Below, piece after piece: positions 42,412 through 51,554 of a DNA stretch of 64,000 nucleotides. The position numbers and the translations under genes were made by a program. Under the pieces are notes generated by a model that was not told the DNA's origin, did no database searches, and worked only from the letters and a program-made list of their open reading frames with translations. How positions within the stretch are numbered: the stretch's first letter is position 1; each line of letters opens with the position of its first letter. The DNA is from Bacteroidota bacterium (GTDB lineage: Bacteria > Bacteroidota > Bacteroidia > Chitinophagales > Chitinophagaceae), in the NCBI GenBank assembly GCA_023386555.1, contig JAEWJK010000010.1:18179-82178 (forward strand), read 5' to 3'.

Positions 42412-44772
42412 TTACAGCTGCTTTATTTTACGATAAGATTGTTGAGATACCCCATTTTTCTTTACCCACAATTTTGTCCAAAGATTTTTATTATATGACT
42501 GATGCTTGTTTCCATAACCGAAACCTTTAGTTTTTAAAATAAAACCTCTCGACTTAATGCCATTAAACACTAATGCCAGGCCTTTTAATGGTTTCAATTC
42601 ATTCGTTTCATCCAGCTTCTTTATAACTGATTTAGCTGTGTACCTGTGTCTAACTACATATAATGTAGCATCACACATATCAGAAAGAATATAAGCATCA
42701 GCAGAAGGATTTACAGCCACTCCATCAATCAAGATAAAATCAAATTTATCATCCAGGTATTGAAGCAATGTTTCCATATTGCCGTTTAAAAACCAATTAG
42801 TCTCATTTGAATTATTATCACCGGCCGGAATAACGGATAAGTTTTTATAACCGCTACCCTTGATTATTTCTGCAGGAGAGTTCACTTCACCATTTAAAAA
42901 TTCTGATAATCCATTTGAATTGAAGGCTCTGAAGGTTTTAGTTAATTGGCTGGTTGCTATATCACTATCAATCAATATAACTTTTTTTCCGGCCTGTGAT
43001 AAAGTAAGAGCAATGTTTGCCATGATTAAACTCTTACCTTCTCCTTCATTACTAGATGTGATCAGTATTCTTTTATTCCTACTTTCTTTTGCAAAGAAAC
43101 CGGCAGCTATACAAAGTTGTTTGAATTCATCCTGAGCAGTAGTAAAATCTTTTCCGGTCAATAACATTTGCTTACCCTTTCTTACATAAGATATCTCACC
43201 TAATAAAGGATAAACAGTGTGCTTACTTATATCATTTCTGAAAAGCACTTTATTACTTAAGATATCACGATAGATAATATAGCCAATAGTAAGAACGACT
43301 GCTAACACCAATGCTGCACCATAAGTGAAAGCTTTATTTGGACTAACCGGCAAAACAGAAGCTTCTGCCTTGTCTATAACATGACTTTCTACAATGGCAG
43401 ATGAATAAGCAATAGCAGTCTGTTCTCTTTTCTGCAAGAGAAAATTATACAAACTGTTGAGTGTTGATTGTTGCCTGCTAACATCGATCAATTCTCTTTC
43501 TTTAGCAGGAATTCCACCTAAAACAGAATTGTAATTATTATTTGTCAAAGCAAGATTACTAAGGCTTGCCTGTACATTTATTCTTTGATTGCGAACATTC
43601 TCAAGAATAGCAGGCTTTAGTGTGCTGATCTGGGTAACAACTGACTGTAATGCTGGATTGTTCTCAGCTGTTGTTTGCTTCATTTTCTCATATTGAAGTT
43701 CAGCATCGTAATATTTTTCCAGCAGCTTTGCTAATAATTGATCGTTCACGCCTAAAGTGGATGGTGCGATACCAGCTGAAGCTTTTGAAGTTATATATCG
43801 TTCAACCTGGTCTAGTACCGAAAGCTGCACATTCAAGTCTGCAAGCTTTTGATCGTTCATCGCAACATTCTGTAAATACAAACGACTTTGATCTGTAAGA
43901 TTCACAACACCTTCTCTTGCCCTGAAATTTGAGATCCTTCCTTCAACACCATTCAGATCATTTACAACCTTGGCAATACGTTGATCAAGAAAAGCCATTG
44001 TATTTTTAGCCACATCTGTTTTCTGGGCTACGATTGCTTTATTGTATTTTTCAATCAATGCATTTACAATGTCCTCACCTCTTTGTTGAATCGGATCTTT
44101 GAATTTTATTTTTACAATGCTTGATAGTTTGCTTGTTGCACTTACATCCAAACCTCCGTACACACCAGCTGAAACATTTTTAGGATCCATTAACGAGAAA
44201 AAATATTCACCCGGCGTTGACTTCTTGAAATATGGATTCTGAGTAAACATCAATTTTCCATATTCAGTTGATACATACTGATTGATCGGATATTGTTTCG
44301 CTCCTACCTGAACTATCTTTTTATTGAAATCATATTTATAAGGAACCTTTTTTGCTTCTTTTACATTCGCAGGATCTTCAGCCTGGATAATAACAGGAGA
44401 AGTTACATAAGCCGATTTTTCAACAAATCTTCCTTTCTGGTAAGTAGGTGCATATAAATGAAGATCAGTAACTATCTCATCAACAAATGTTTTGGATTTG
44501 ATCACCTCAACTTCATTCTCTACAATATTCTTCGCAGAAAGCATATTGATCGATTCTGTGATCTGATCATCATTCACACCTTTCTTAGAATCTTTTACCT
44601 GTATCGTAGCTGCTACTTCGTAAACCGGTTGCTTAAATTTGAGGTACACCCAGGCTAACATTATACATGGAATAGCTAATAATACAAGTAAAGGCCAATA
44701 TGGAATATACTTATGACTAATGTCTTCTATTAAGTTTCCTGAGCTGTCGGTTTTCTTGATGATCGTCTTCAT
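42412..44772 (-). CDS. Wzc-like polysaccharide co-polymerase with BY-kinase-type domain
   Basis: The 786-residue protein has a membrane helix at about 25-45, a long periplasmic Wzz region with coiled coil (about 250-450), a second helix at about 485-505, and a cytoplasmic ATPase. The ATPase has Walker A SSNEGEGKS, A' VILIDSDI and B FDFILIDG. Chain-length control and, in many relatives, tyrosine autokinase activity are known for the family. Two features are odd: the A' motif ends IDSDIATSQ without the usual Arg, and the short tail has only three scattered Tyr, not a cluster. Kinase activity is therefore uncertain. Its ATG shares a base with the stop of the Wza-like gene. Confidence 0.9.
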   Translation of the reverse strand: MKTIIKKTDSSGNLIEDISHKYIPYWPLLVLLAIPCIMLAWVYLKFKQPVYEVAATIQVKDSKKGVNDDQITESINMLSAKNIVENEVEVIKSKTFVDEIVTDLHLYAPTYQKGRFVEKSAYVTSPVIIQAEDPANVKEAKKVPYKYDFNKKIVQVGAKQYPINQYVSTEYGKLMFTQNPYFKKSTPGEYFFSLMDPKNVSAGVYGGLDVSATSKLSSIVKIKFKDPIQQRGEDIVNALIEKYNKAIVAQKTDVAKNTMAFLDQRIAKVVNDLNGVEGRISNFRAREGVVNLTDQSRLYLQNVAMNDQKLADLNVQLSVLDQVERYITSKASAGIAPSTLGVNDQLLAKLLEKYYDAELQYEKMKQTTAENNPALQSVVTQISTLKPAILENVRNQRINVQASLSNLALTNNNYNSVLGGIPAKERELIDVSRQQSTLNSLYNFLLQKREQTAIAYSSAIVESHVIDKAEASVLPVSPNKAFTYGAALVLAVVLTIGYIIYRDILSNKVLFRNDISKHTVYPLLGEISYVRKGKQMLLTGKDFTTAQDEFKQLCIAAGFFAKESRNKRILITSSNEGEGKSLIMANIALTLSQAGKKVILIDSDIATSQLTKTFRAFNSNGLSEFLNGEVNSPAEIIKGSGYKNLSVIPAGDNNSNETNWFLNGNMETLLQYLDDKFDFILIDGVAVNPSADAYILSDMCDATLYVVRHRYTAKSVIKKLDETNELKPLKGLALVFNGIKSRGFILKTKGFGYGNKHQSYNKNLWTKLWVKKNGVSQQSYRKIKQL

Positions 44773-45563
44773 TAGTTTCTTGTTAATCGGTCTATAATAA
44801 TTGCTACGAATGATAATCCACTTAAAATTGCCGGAAGCGTTTGTCTTAACGTAGTAGTGCTTCCAATCTTTTGTTTGTTAGCCTCTACATATATCACATC
44901 ATTTGTTTTAAGGTAATAGTATGGTGATGAGGTAACAAAATCAGGCGACATCAGGTTTATTCTTCTGACTATCTTCTGACCATTTTCAACCCTGATCAAT
45001 AGAACATTATCTCTCTCACTGAAAACGGTAAGATCTCCAGCCATGCCAAGAGCTTCGAGAAAAGAAAGTCTTCCGTTAGTGGCTGTAACAACAGTAGGTC
45101 TTGCAACTTCTCCTAAAACGGTTACACGAAAATTCATTAAACGAACATTCACAATTGGACTAACCAATAACTTCTGCTCTGTAAGTGTCGATGATAATTT
45201 GGCTGATAATTGCTCAAGGGTTAATCCTTCTGCTTTTACATTGCCAATGATTGGAAATAATATATTGCCCTGATTATCTACCAGGTATCCGGTTGTTATT
45301 GAACTAACACCATTACCACTTGAATGAGAAATTACTGATTCGTTAGGTTTATTAAAAACTTCTGTTGCTTCGGGATTAAGACTTGTAACAATGATGCTCA
45401 ATTGATCATTCTTCTGAATCGTTGGATCAACTTGTTGATCTACATGAACAGAATTCTGAAGATTATTAAAATAAGTAGCTCTTTTAGTATTAACACAAGA
45501 TGTTACAGCAACAAGTAATAATACAAATAGAAATGAATGCTTTAGCATAGGAAAATATCGCAT
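44772..45563 (-). CDS. Wza-like polysaccharide export lipoprotein
   Basis: The 263-residue protein has a lipoprotein signal peptide ending VAVTSC. A polysaccharide export (PES) domain follows (about 45-140; NDQLSIIVTSLNPEA, EGLTLEQLSAKLSSTL), then an SLBB domain (FRVTVLGEVARPTV). The C-terminal hydrophobic helix (about 240-258, LSFVAIIIDRL) matches the outer-membrane helix of Wza. It forms the outer channel with the Wzc-like partner directly downstream (one-base overlap). Met6 is an alternative start. Confidence 0.93.
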   Translation of the reverse strand: MRYFPMLKHSFLFVLLLVAVTSCVNTKRATYFNNLQNSVHVDQQVDPTIQKNDQLSIIVTSLNPEATEVFNKPNESVISHSSGNGVSSITTGYLVDNQGNILFPIIGNVKAEGLTLEQLSAKLSSTLTEQKLLVSPIVNVRLMNFRVTVLGEVARPTVVTATNGRLSFLEALGMAGDLTVFSERDNVLLIRVENGQKIVRRINLMSPDFVTSSPYYYLKTNDVIYVEANKQKIGSTTTLRQTLPAILSGLSFVAIIIDRLTRN

Positions 45564-45774
45564 TTTTGATCTTTTACTTCTAGGATATGATGATTAACTA
45601 ACCAAATACTCAACCACTCTTGTATGTATTCATCTATAGGAACTTTGTCTTTTGCATAAGACATTAACCGACAGTAAAATCATCATCTGAAAAAGCATAA
45701 ACGACAATTACCAAGCCAGTCTGTTTTTGCTATTGAGAGAAAAAGTGAATGTGTAATTTTTCTACAAAGTGAAA

Positions 45775-47733
45775 TTACCTGGCTAGATAGACATAGCCGG
45801 TGATCTTTTGAAAACCATTTCTAAGATCAATGACATAATAATAGGTAGCTGTTGGTAAGGGTTGGCCGTTCTTTGTTCCATCCCAGGGTTTATAATTATT
45901 ACTACGCATTACTTCACGACCATACCGATCAAAAAGAACTAACTCTGCTTTAGGATAACTATTTAAACCGGCTATATTCCATACATCGTTCTTACCATCC
46001 CGGTTTGGAGAAAAAGCATTGGGTATCTGCACTTCCTTGAAAACAGTTACTCTCATAGTATCACTGTCAGATCCACATCCTATATTTGATATCACATGAA
46101 GTATGTAAGAAGTGTCTTTATCTGGTGACACTGAGGGTGATAAAGCCTGGCTTCCTAATATTCTGTATTCCGGCGTCCAGTAATAACTAATATTTTCACC
46201 TGTAACAGTCCCATTCAATTGAACAGTGCTCCCTTTTAAAACAGCTATGTCTAATCCTGCATTTGCAGTAGGTTTCTTGCTAACATTAATTGTTACGGTT
46301 GCAGTATCGTTACATTGATTATTATCTGTTCCTATTACGGAATAAACAGTTGATGAGGTTGGTGAAGCCACAACATTTGGTTGATTTGCATCTGACAATC
46401 CAGAAATTGGCATCCATTGATAAGTAGTTGCACCGGAAGCAACCAGATTCACTTTTTCACCTTCACATACTGTTGCTGAATCAATATTAATGCTTACTGT
46501 GGGTTTTGGGGAGATGTTCACTGTAACCGTATCACTCCATGTACATCCGTTGCTCTGCATGGTAGCAATATAATCTCCGGCATGGGTTTGTTGAGCTTGT
46601 GAAATATTTATTTCATTACCTGAAGCAGCAAAACCATTTGGCCCTTGCCAGGTGATAGAATTTCCTGTACTTGATAATTTTATGTTTTGGCCTTCGCAAA
46701 CAGCACTAGTACCAGATGCTGTAACCGAAGCAACAGGTGTAACATAAATATTTACCGGCTGTGATGCTACCCTGCAGTTTGCCGAATTGATATTACCTGA
46801 TTCAGCAACCAATAACCTGAAAGCATGATTGCCTGATGCTTCAGATGAAGTAAAATCTACATTGTATGTTGTTGAAGTTTCACCTGGAATATTTGTCCAT
46901 AAAGATCCATTAAAACTTTTTTGCCATTGATAAACCGGATTAGTATAGCCAGGAGAAATGGTTGATTGAATATTGTAACTTTTTGATGAGCCCCCACATA
47001 ATGTATCAATCGTTGTTCCCGACCCTGATATGCTTGCTGTTACCTGAGGTCCACAAGGTCTGAACGTTATATCGTCCAATCCAACATCATTACCACAACC
47101 ACCTGGCGCATTGTTCACCATTCGTAATACAATATCTGATACTCCTGCAGGTGTAGTGAAAAAGAAACCATACTGTTTCCATTGTGTGGGGCTTGTAGCA
47201 GGAATATCACCGGTTGTATAAGTTTGTAAAACGGTTCCATCTGTTCTTTCAATCCTGAATGTAATATTTGGAACCACATATTGAGTTGCTCCCCAACAGA
47301 CGATTGGTTTACTTATATTAACCAGCCATGCTGCAAACTCGTAAGTACTGCCGGGACAAAGATTTCTAACAGTATCAAGATAAAATTCACTCGGTGCAAA
47401 AGATGCATTCACCAACATGAAATAACCATTGGCATCACCGGTATGATCTGTAACCGTATTCCATAACGTGTCCCAGCAATATTCTGTTTTGTTTCTTACT
47501 GCATATTCACCATCACGGGGACAATCTGTTGCTACATAAGTATAATTAGTTGTTGCAGCAGAGAGTGGTGCACCAGGATTAGCACCTGAACCGAAAGTGA
47601 TGTTCACAATCGGATCACCAAGACTTCCCTGGCAAATCTGAGCTGAACCATTTGTAGAAAAGCAAACGATTACAGACACACAAAATAATAACCTTGATAG
47701 TATTCCTTCTACCTGTCTAAAGTTCCTGTACAT
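45775..47733 (-). CDS. Exported multi-domain protein with T9SS type B C-terminal domain
   Basis: The 652-residue product from MYRNFRQVEG has a signal peptide ending STNGSAQ. An N-terminal jelly-roll-like domain (about 40-215; TDCPRDGEYAVRN, FAAWLVNIS) precedes several Ig-like/PKD repeats (about 220-560; GDYIATMQSNGC, YQWMPISG). The gliding-motility-associated C-terminal domain comes last (PNAFSPNRDGKND, LVLFDRYGREV, YYYVIDL). Such domains direct secretion by the type IX system. Its place next to wza and wzc suggests a surface protein linked to the polysaccharide, by context only. The longest frame adds 15 residues from a GTG or other weak start upstream. Confidence 0.85.
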   Translation of the reverse strand: MYRNFRQVEGILSRLLFCVSVIVCFSTNGSAQICQGSLGDPIVNITFGSGANPGAPLSAATTNYTYVATDCPRDGEYAVRNKTEYCWDTLWNTVTDHTGDANGYFMLVNASFAPSEFYLDTVRNLCPGSTYEFAAWLVNISKPIVCWGATQYVVPNITFRIERTDGTVLQTYTTGDIPATSPTQWKQYGFFFTTPAGVSDIVLRMVNNAPGGCGNDVGLDDITFRPCGPQVTASISGSGTTIDTLCGGSSKSYNIQSTISPGYTNPVYQWQKSFNGSLWTNIPGETSTTYNVDFTSSEASGNHAFRLLVAESGNINSANCRVASQPVNIYVTPVASVTASGTSAVCEGQNIKLSSTGNSITWQGPNGFAASGNEINISQAQQTHAGDYIATMQSNGCTWSDTVTVNISPKPTVSINIDSATVCEGEKVNLVASGATTYQWMPISGLSDANQPNVVASPTSSTVYSVIGTDNNQCNDTATVTINVSKKPTANAGLDIAVLKGSTVQLNGTVTGENISYYWTPEYRILGSQALSPSVSPDKDTSYILHVISNIGCGSDSDTMRVTVFKEVQIPNAFSPNRDGKNDVWNIAGLNSYPKAELVLFDRYGREVMRSNNYKPWDGTKNGQPLPTATYYYVIDLRNGFQKITGYVYLAR

Positions 47734-47944
47734 GATAATTGTTCCCGATAGCAAAAGGCAAATACTAAACCAAACCATTTGTTAGGTTGAAGTGTGGAAA
47801 TATTCATCACTCTGAGGTTAATAAGAATTGGTGAGTGAATAATGGAAAGCATTTCATTACACAACACATAATAAAATACAGTAGTAAGTAATGGTATGTG
47901 ATTTGACAACATAAGTTTTTACTACAGATATTAAGCAACTCATT

Positions 47945-49036
47945 ATGCGTTTTCGTGCAATTGATACTTTCAGAGGGCTGGCAGCCATTCTAGTAATACT
48001 TTTTCATATACCTGAATCTGTTTTATTATCAGGCAATCAATTGATTGCTCATGGTTATATGGCTGTAGATTTCTTTTTTGTTCTTTCGGGTTTTGTAATG
48101 GCTCACAGCTACCTTAAGAGAATAAACGATTTACCTTCTGCAAAGGATTTTGCTATAAAACGTTTCAAGAGAATTTATCCTTTGCATTTGTTTACACTGC
48201 TGGTATTCCTTGCTTTCGAGGCAAGCCGTTATGTTGTTGACGCATATTTCGTGAAGTTGAATACACCACCGTTTTACCAATCAGGAGTCTGGTCGTTCAT
48301 TAGCAATCTTACGCTCACACATTCAATGGGATTGTTTGATCACCTGAGCTGGAACTTACCAAGTTGGAGCATCAGTGTTGAATTCTATGTATATATTTTC
48401 TGGGCATTGGCATTGATCGTTTTGAGAAAAAGGCTATTGCTGGTTGGATTGATCTCTGCTCCTGCTATTATCTGGTTTCTCTGGAAGTTTAATGGAAATA
48501 TCGAATACACATATGACTATGGATTTATTCGTTGCCTGTTTGGATTTTTATTAGGTATGTACGCATATCTCTTTGCAAAACGTTTTGAACGCAGGATGAA
48601 TAAATCACTTGCAACCATTACAGAAATAGGCATTCTCGGATTAACCGGCTATTTGTTAGCTTACGTACCGACAACTTTTCACTGGATGATGCCGTTCTGG
48701 TTTGCTATTGTAATCATTTTTTTCTCTACAGAAACAGGGTATGTTGCAAAACTGTTTGCACATCAAAAGCTGAAGTTCCTTGGAGATCTTTCATTCTCAT
48801 ATTATCTCACTCATATCGTTATCATCAGGGCTGCTGATCTGCTTTTTTATAAAGTCCTGGGTTTACAGCATACCGTAATTGTAGAAGCTGTGTTCCTGGT
48901 ATTTATTTTTAGCATTATTCAAATTGTATCGCAGTTCACTTACAAACATATTGAATTGAGATTCCAGGCTAAGCCCAAACCAAAAGCAGAACCAGTGCAG
49001 GAAGGATTGCAACCTGAAGTGGTAATTGTTAAATAA
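47945..49036 (+). CDS. Acyltransferase 3 family membrane protein
   Basis: The 363-residue protein has about 10 helices. The start RFRAIDTFRGLAAILVILFHI is the family R-x10-H pattern, with DFFFVLSGFVMAHSY and a PSWSISVEFYVY motif. It probably O-acylates a sugar of the exopolysaccharide or of lipopolysaccharide, using a cytoplasmic donor. It is transcribed away from the T9SS-cargo gene, with a 211-base gap between the starts. Confidence 0.92.
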   Translation: MRFRAIDTFRGLAAILVILFHIPESVLLSGNQLIAHGYMAVDFFFVLSGFVMAHSYLKRINDLPSAKDFAIKRFKRIYPLHLFTLLVFLAFEASRYVVDAYFVKLNTPPFYQSGVWSFISNLTLTHSMGLFDHLSWNLPSWSISVEFYVYIFWALALIVLRKRLLLVGLISAPAIIWFLWKFNGNIEYTYDYGFIRCLFGFLLGMYAYLFAKRFERRMNKSLATITEIGILGLTGYLLAYVPTTFHWMMPFWFAIVIIFFSTETGYVAKLFAHQKLKFLGDLSFSYYLTHIVIIRAADLLFYKVLGLQHTVIVEAVFLVFIFSIIQIVSQFTYKHIELRFQAKPKPKAEPVQEGLQPEVVIVK

Positions 49037-49110
49037 ATCAGGAGAAAAGTATCAAAAGGATTTTTCCTTTGCAATGTTTAGTAGCTTAGTGAAGCTAGCT
49101 TTCAATTTGC

Positions 49111-49734
49111 ATGTATACTAAACATTTAACGCTAATACTCTCACTTATACTTAGCAGTATTTTAATTTACGCCCAGCAACAATTTAAAGTTGTTGTGAAG
49201 ACAACTGATAAGTGGAGAGAGACTTACAGTTTGATTGACGGGCAGGGAAAGCTGATTCGCCAATTAGATACATCGAAATACTATTTAGCATTTAATACTG
49301 ACCAGTATATGTATTTTGCCGTCTTTGGTGTGAAAGGAATGAGAGAATGGGTTGCAATTAATGCTGATGAAAACATCCTGTTCAATGTTTATAATACCAG
49401 CTTTGGTGAACCAACACCAGACTTTTTATATGAAAACAAAATAAGAATAATTGATAGTACCAATTTGATTGGCTTTGCAGATGAGAAAGGAAAGATCATC
49501 ATTCCGCCAAAATTTGAAATTGCTAGTTCATTTTATAAAGGGAAGGCCATCATTGGTAAACAATGTAAGCAGATTCGATGGGATGCACATTCAAAAGAAT
49601 CTGATTGCCATCATTATTCTATTGTTTGTGAAAAGCATGGCTATATCAATGACAAAGGCTTAATTCTTAAGTTAGGAGATTATTCGTTCGACAAGATCAA
49701 AGATGAAATTGGCTGGAAATCTCCTGATGAATAA
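49111..49734 (+). CDS. Exported WG-repeat-like protein
   Basis: This 207-residue protein has a signal peptide (about 1-21, IYAQ). It contains imperfect WG-type repeats: NLIGFADEKGKIIIPPKFEIASSFYKGKAII and, near the end, KHGYINDKGLILKLGDYSFDKI. The WG-repeat fold is a small beta unit found in Bacteroidota surface and toxin-related proteins. The N-terminal half (KVVVKTTDKWRETYSLIDGQGK) is likely a diverged repeat. Function is unknown. It is a single gene followed by a repeat copy and a terminator. Confidence 0.75.
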   Translation: MYTKHLTLILSLILSSILIYAQQQFKVVVKTTDKWRETYSLIDGQGKLIRQLDTSKYYLAFNTDQYMYFAVFGVKGMREWVAINADENILFNVYNTSFGEPTPDFLYENKIRIIDSTNLIGFADEKGKIIIPPKFEIASSFYKGKAIIGKQCKQIRWDAHSKESDCHHYSIVCEKHGYINDKGLILKLGDYSFDKIKDEIGWKSPDE

Positions 49735-49754
49735 AGAAGCAGGGAATTCAAAAA

Positions 49755-49813
49755 GTACAAGAGTGCGACGCAAGTAAAGCATCATAGCATTTCAACTGCT
49801 GGCTACATAATAA
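49755..49813 (-). repeat. Short copy of the interspersed intergenic repeat
   Basis: The copy starts GTACAAGAGTGCGACGCAAG and ends GGCTACATAATAA, as at 8186-8244, with AATAAAGAA again just upstream. The middle differs. Confidence 0.75.
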
Positions 49814-49815
49814 AA

Positions 49816-49839
49816 AAAGAGGCTAACATTAGCCTCTTT
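49816..49839. terminator. Bidirectional terminator
   Basis: AAAGAGGCTAA and TTAGCCTCTTT form an 11-base stem. A-runs lead and T-rich sequence trails on both strands. It serves the convergent WG-repeat and xylanase genes. Confidence 0.85.
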
Positions 49840-49862
49840 CAATTTATTCTAACAAATTTGCT

Positions 49863-51458
49863 TTATCCTTTCTTTCTTAAACCAACTACTACACCATAGT
49901 AAGCTGGCTTCTTTTTATATGTTGCATCGAATAAAGTTGGTGCATCCTCTTTGCCCTGGTTGGTAATGATCCAGCTGTATTTATCTGTAGGATCCCAGAA
50001 TGTAATGCCGGTTCTCTGTGCCGGAGGAACCAACCTGTAATAAGCACCGACAACAAACCTGTAAAGATCACGCTGTGCAATAAGATCAGCTTCTGACGCC
50101 CTGTAACCGAAATAATTCCATGGGTTAACACGTATATCCATTTCAGAGATACGAATTTTTAATCCTGTTGCTGCTAATTTTTGTAAAGCTCTTTCAATTC
50201 CAGCTCTGTCATTTTTTGTATCTAAGTGCATTTGCAAACCAATTCCATGAACCGGAACTCCTGCAGTTTTTAATTCTGTAATAAGTTTCACCATAGAATC
50301 AAGTTTCTTTCCATCTGATTCTAACTTCGCTTCGTTGATATACAAAGTAGCAGATGGATTTGCCTGGTTAGCATAGCGAAAAGCTTTGGCTATATAATCT
50401 CTTCCAAGGAATTCTGCGAAATAAAATTTATCGCCTGTTAATGATCCTGGCTGTGGGTTAGTTTTAATGGCACCTGTTCCATCCTCTAAAGGTTCATTAA
50501 CTACATCCCAGGCATTTATTTTTGTTTGATAACGCTGAACTGATTGTGTAATGAATCTTTTCATTGCAGTATCAACCATGATCGGATCAATCGCATAACT
50601 ACCATCATTTGGACGTGGAATACTTAATGCATCAACATAAAAAGTACCCGCTTCCGGAAAATGAAACTTTAAACTTACTGAAGCTTCATTGGCAGTGAAA
50701 GTCCATGTATATTTTGCCCAGTTAGGTGTTACAAAAAAAGTTTTCTCCTGGTAAGTTGCATTCTGAATAACGGCTTTAAAACGACTACCATTTGTGGCAG
50801 CTTTCGCGTAAAAACTTAGCGTATATGAACGACCAGCCGTTAAAGCAAAATTATCACTGTACGTCTGTATGCTATATTGAAAAGGACCAGGCGTTACCAC
50901 ATTAATTTTCATTGCTCGTGTTCCTTCATAAGCAGCAGCAGTCTCTTGTTGAAAACTACCTGTTGCTCCCGGTCCAACCTGTGTGATCCAGTTGGTAAAC
51001 AGATCTCCGGCACCATTTTCTAAACCAGAATTTGGCACTACATTCACTTCACCTGTGGAAGATGAACGAAGTGATCTCATATATGTTGTATTAGTGCTTT
51101 GCCAATCAACCAATGTATGTCCAAACACATTTATGTTAGCAGCTTCTGCAAGTGCTATCATTTGATCGGGTTTTGTAAAATCAAAACCACCTTCATTCGT
51201 TACCACTGAAACATGCTTCAGTTCATTTTCGAGTGTAACACTATTGAAGTGTTGTTTTATAATATTCTGGTATGCCGGATCATTAATTAATGGCGTTAAC
51301 TGCACACCAACTCCAATCGGGAATTCTGCCAGATCTTTAATTACACCTGTTGTATCACTAACCGCGAATTCATCTACCGCAGATGCATTCTTCTTGCATG
51401 AACCAACATGCACACCCAGTAACAATGTTACTGCCCAAACATAATTCTTGCTTAACAT
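49863..51458 (-). CDS. GH10 endo-xylanase lipoprotein with inserted CBM4/9-type module
   Basis: The 531-residue lipoprotein has a lipobox ending at C21 (HVGSC). The GH10 barrel begins at about 45 (FIGVGVQL-like start, FNSVTLENELKH, FGHTLV at 112-117). It is then interrupted by a beta-sandwich carbohydrate-binding module (about 138-280; VPNSGLENGAGD...FYVDALSI). The barrel resumes at about 290 with acid/base E322 in WDVVNEPL, nucleophile E439 in RISEMDIR and WDPTDKYSW at 489-496. Insertion at this point is known from Bacteroidetes GH10 enzymes. After HTLV the usual WH is replaced by DWQ, so a subsite residue is altered. It stands alone with no SusCD genes. Confidence 0.9.
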   Translation of the reverse strand: MLSKNYVWAVTLLLGVHVGSCKKNASAVDEFAVSDTTGVIKDLAEFPIGVGVQLTPLINDPAYQNIIKQHFNSVTLENELKHVSVVTNEGGFDFTKPDQMIALAEAANINVFGHTLVDWQSTNTTYMRSLRSSSTGEVNVVPNSGLENGAGDLFTNWITQVGPGATGSFQQETAAAYEGTRAMKINVVTPGPFQYSIQTYSDNFALTAGRSYTLSFYAKAATNGSRFKAVIQNATYQEKTFFVTPNWAKYTWTFTANEASVSLKFHFPEAGTFYVDALSIPRPNDGSYAIDPIMVDTAMKRFITQSVQRYQTKINAWDVVNEPLEDGTGAIKTNPQPGSLTGDKFYFAEFLGRDYIAKAFRYANQANPSATLYINEAKLESDGKKLDSMVKLITELKTAGVPVHGIGLQMHLDTKNDRAGIERALQKLAATGLKIRISEMDIRVNPWNYFGYRASEADLIAQRDLYRFVVGAYYRLVPPAQRTGITFWDPTDKYSWIITNQGKEDAPTLFDATYKKKPAYYGVVVGLRKKG

Positions 51459-51554
51459 GAGATATTGATTTAAGTTCCTAACATTCTTTTATAAAAATTG
51501 AGCCAATCTTTTAATAATGAAAGAGGTCAACACAAAGTGGTATGTGCTGCAGAA

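Noticed and set aside
35969..47733. Exopolysaccharide locus as a novel system
   Set aside because: Its parts (Wza, Wzc, Wzx, WcaJ, glycosyltransferases, UpxY) are standard; only the details listed above are unusual.
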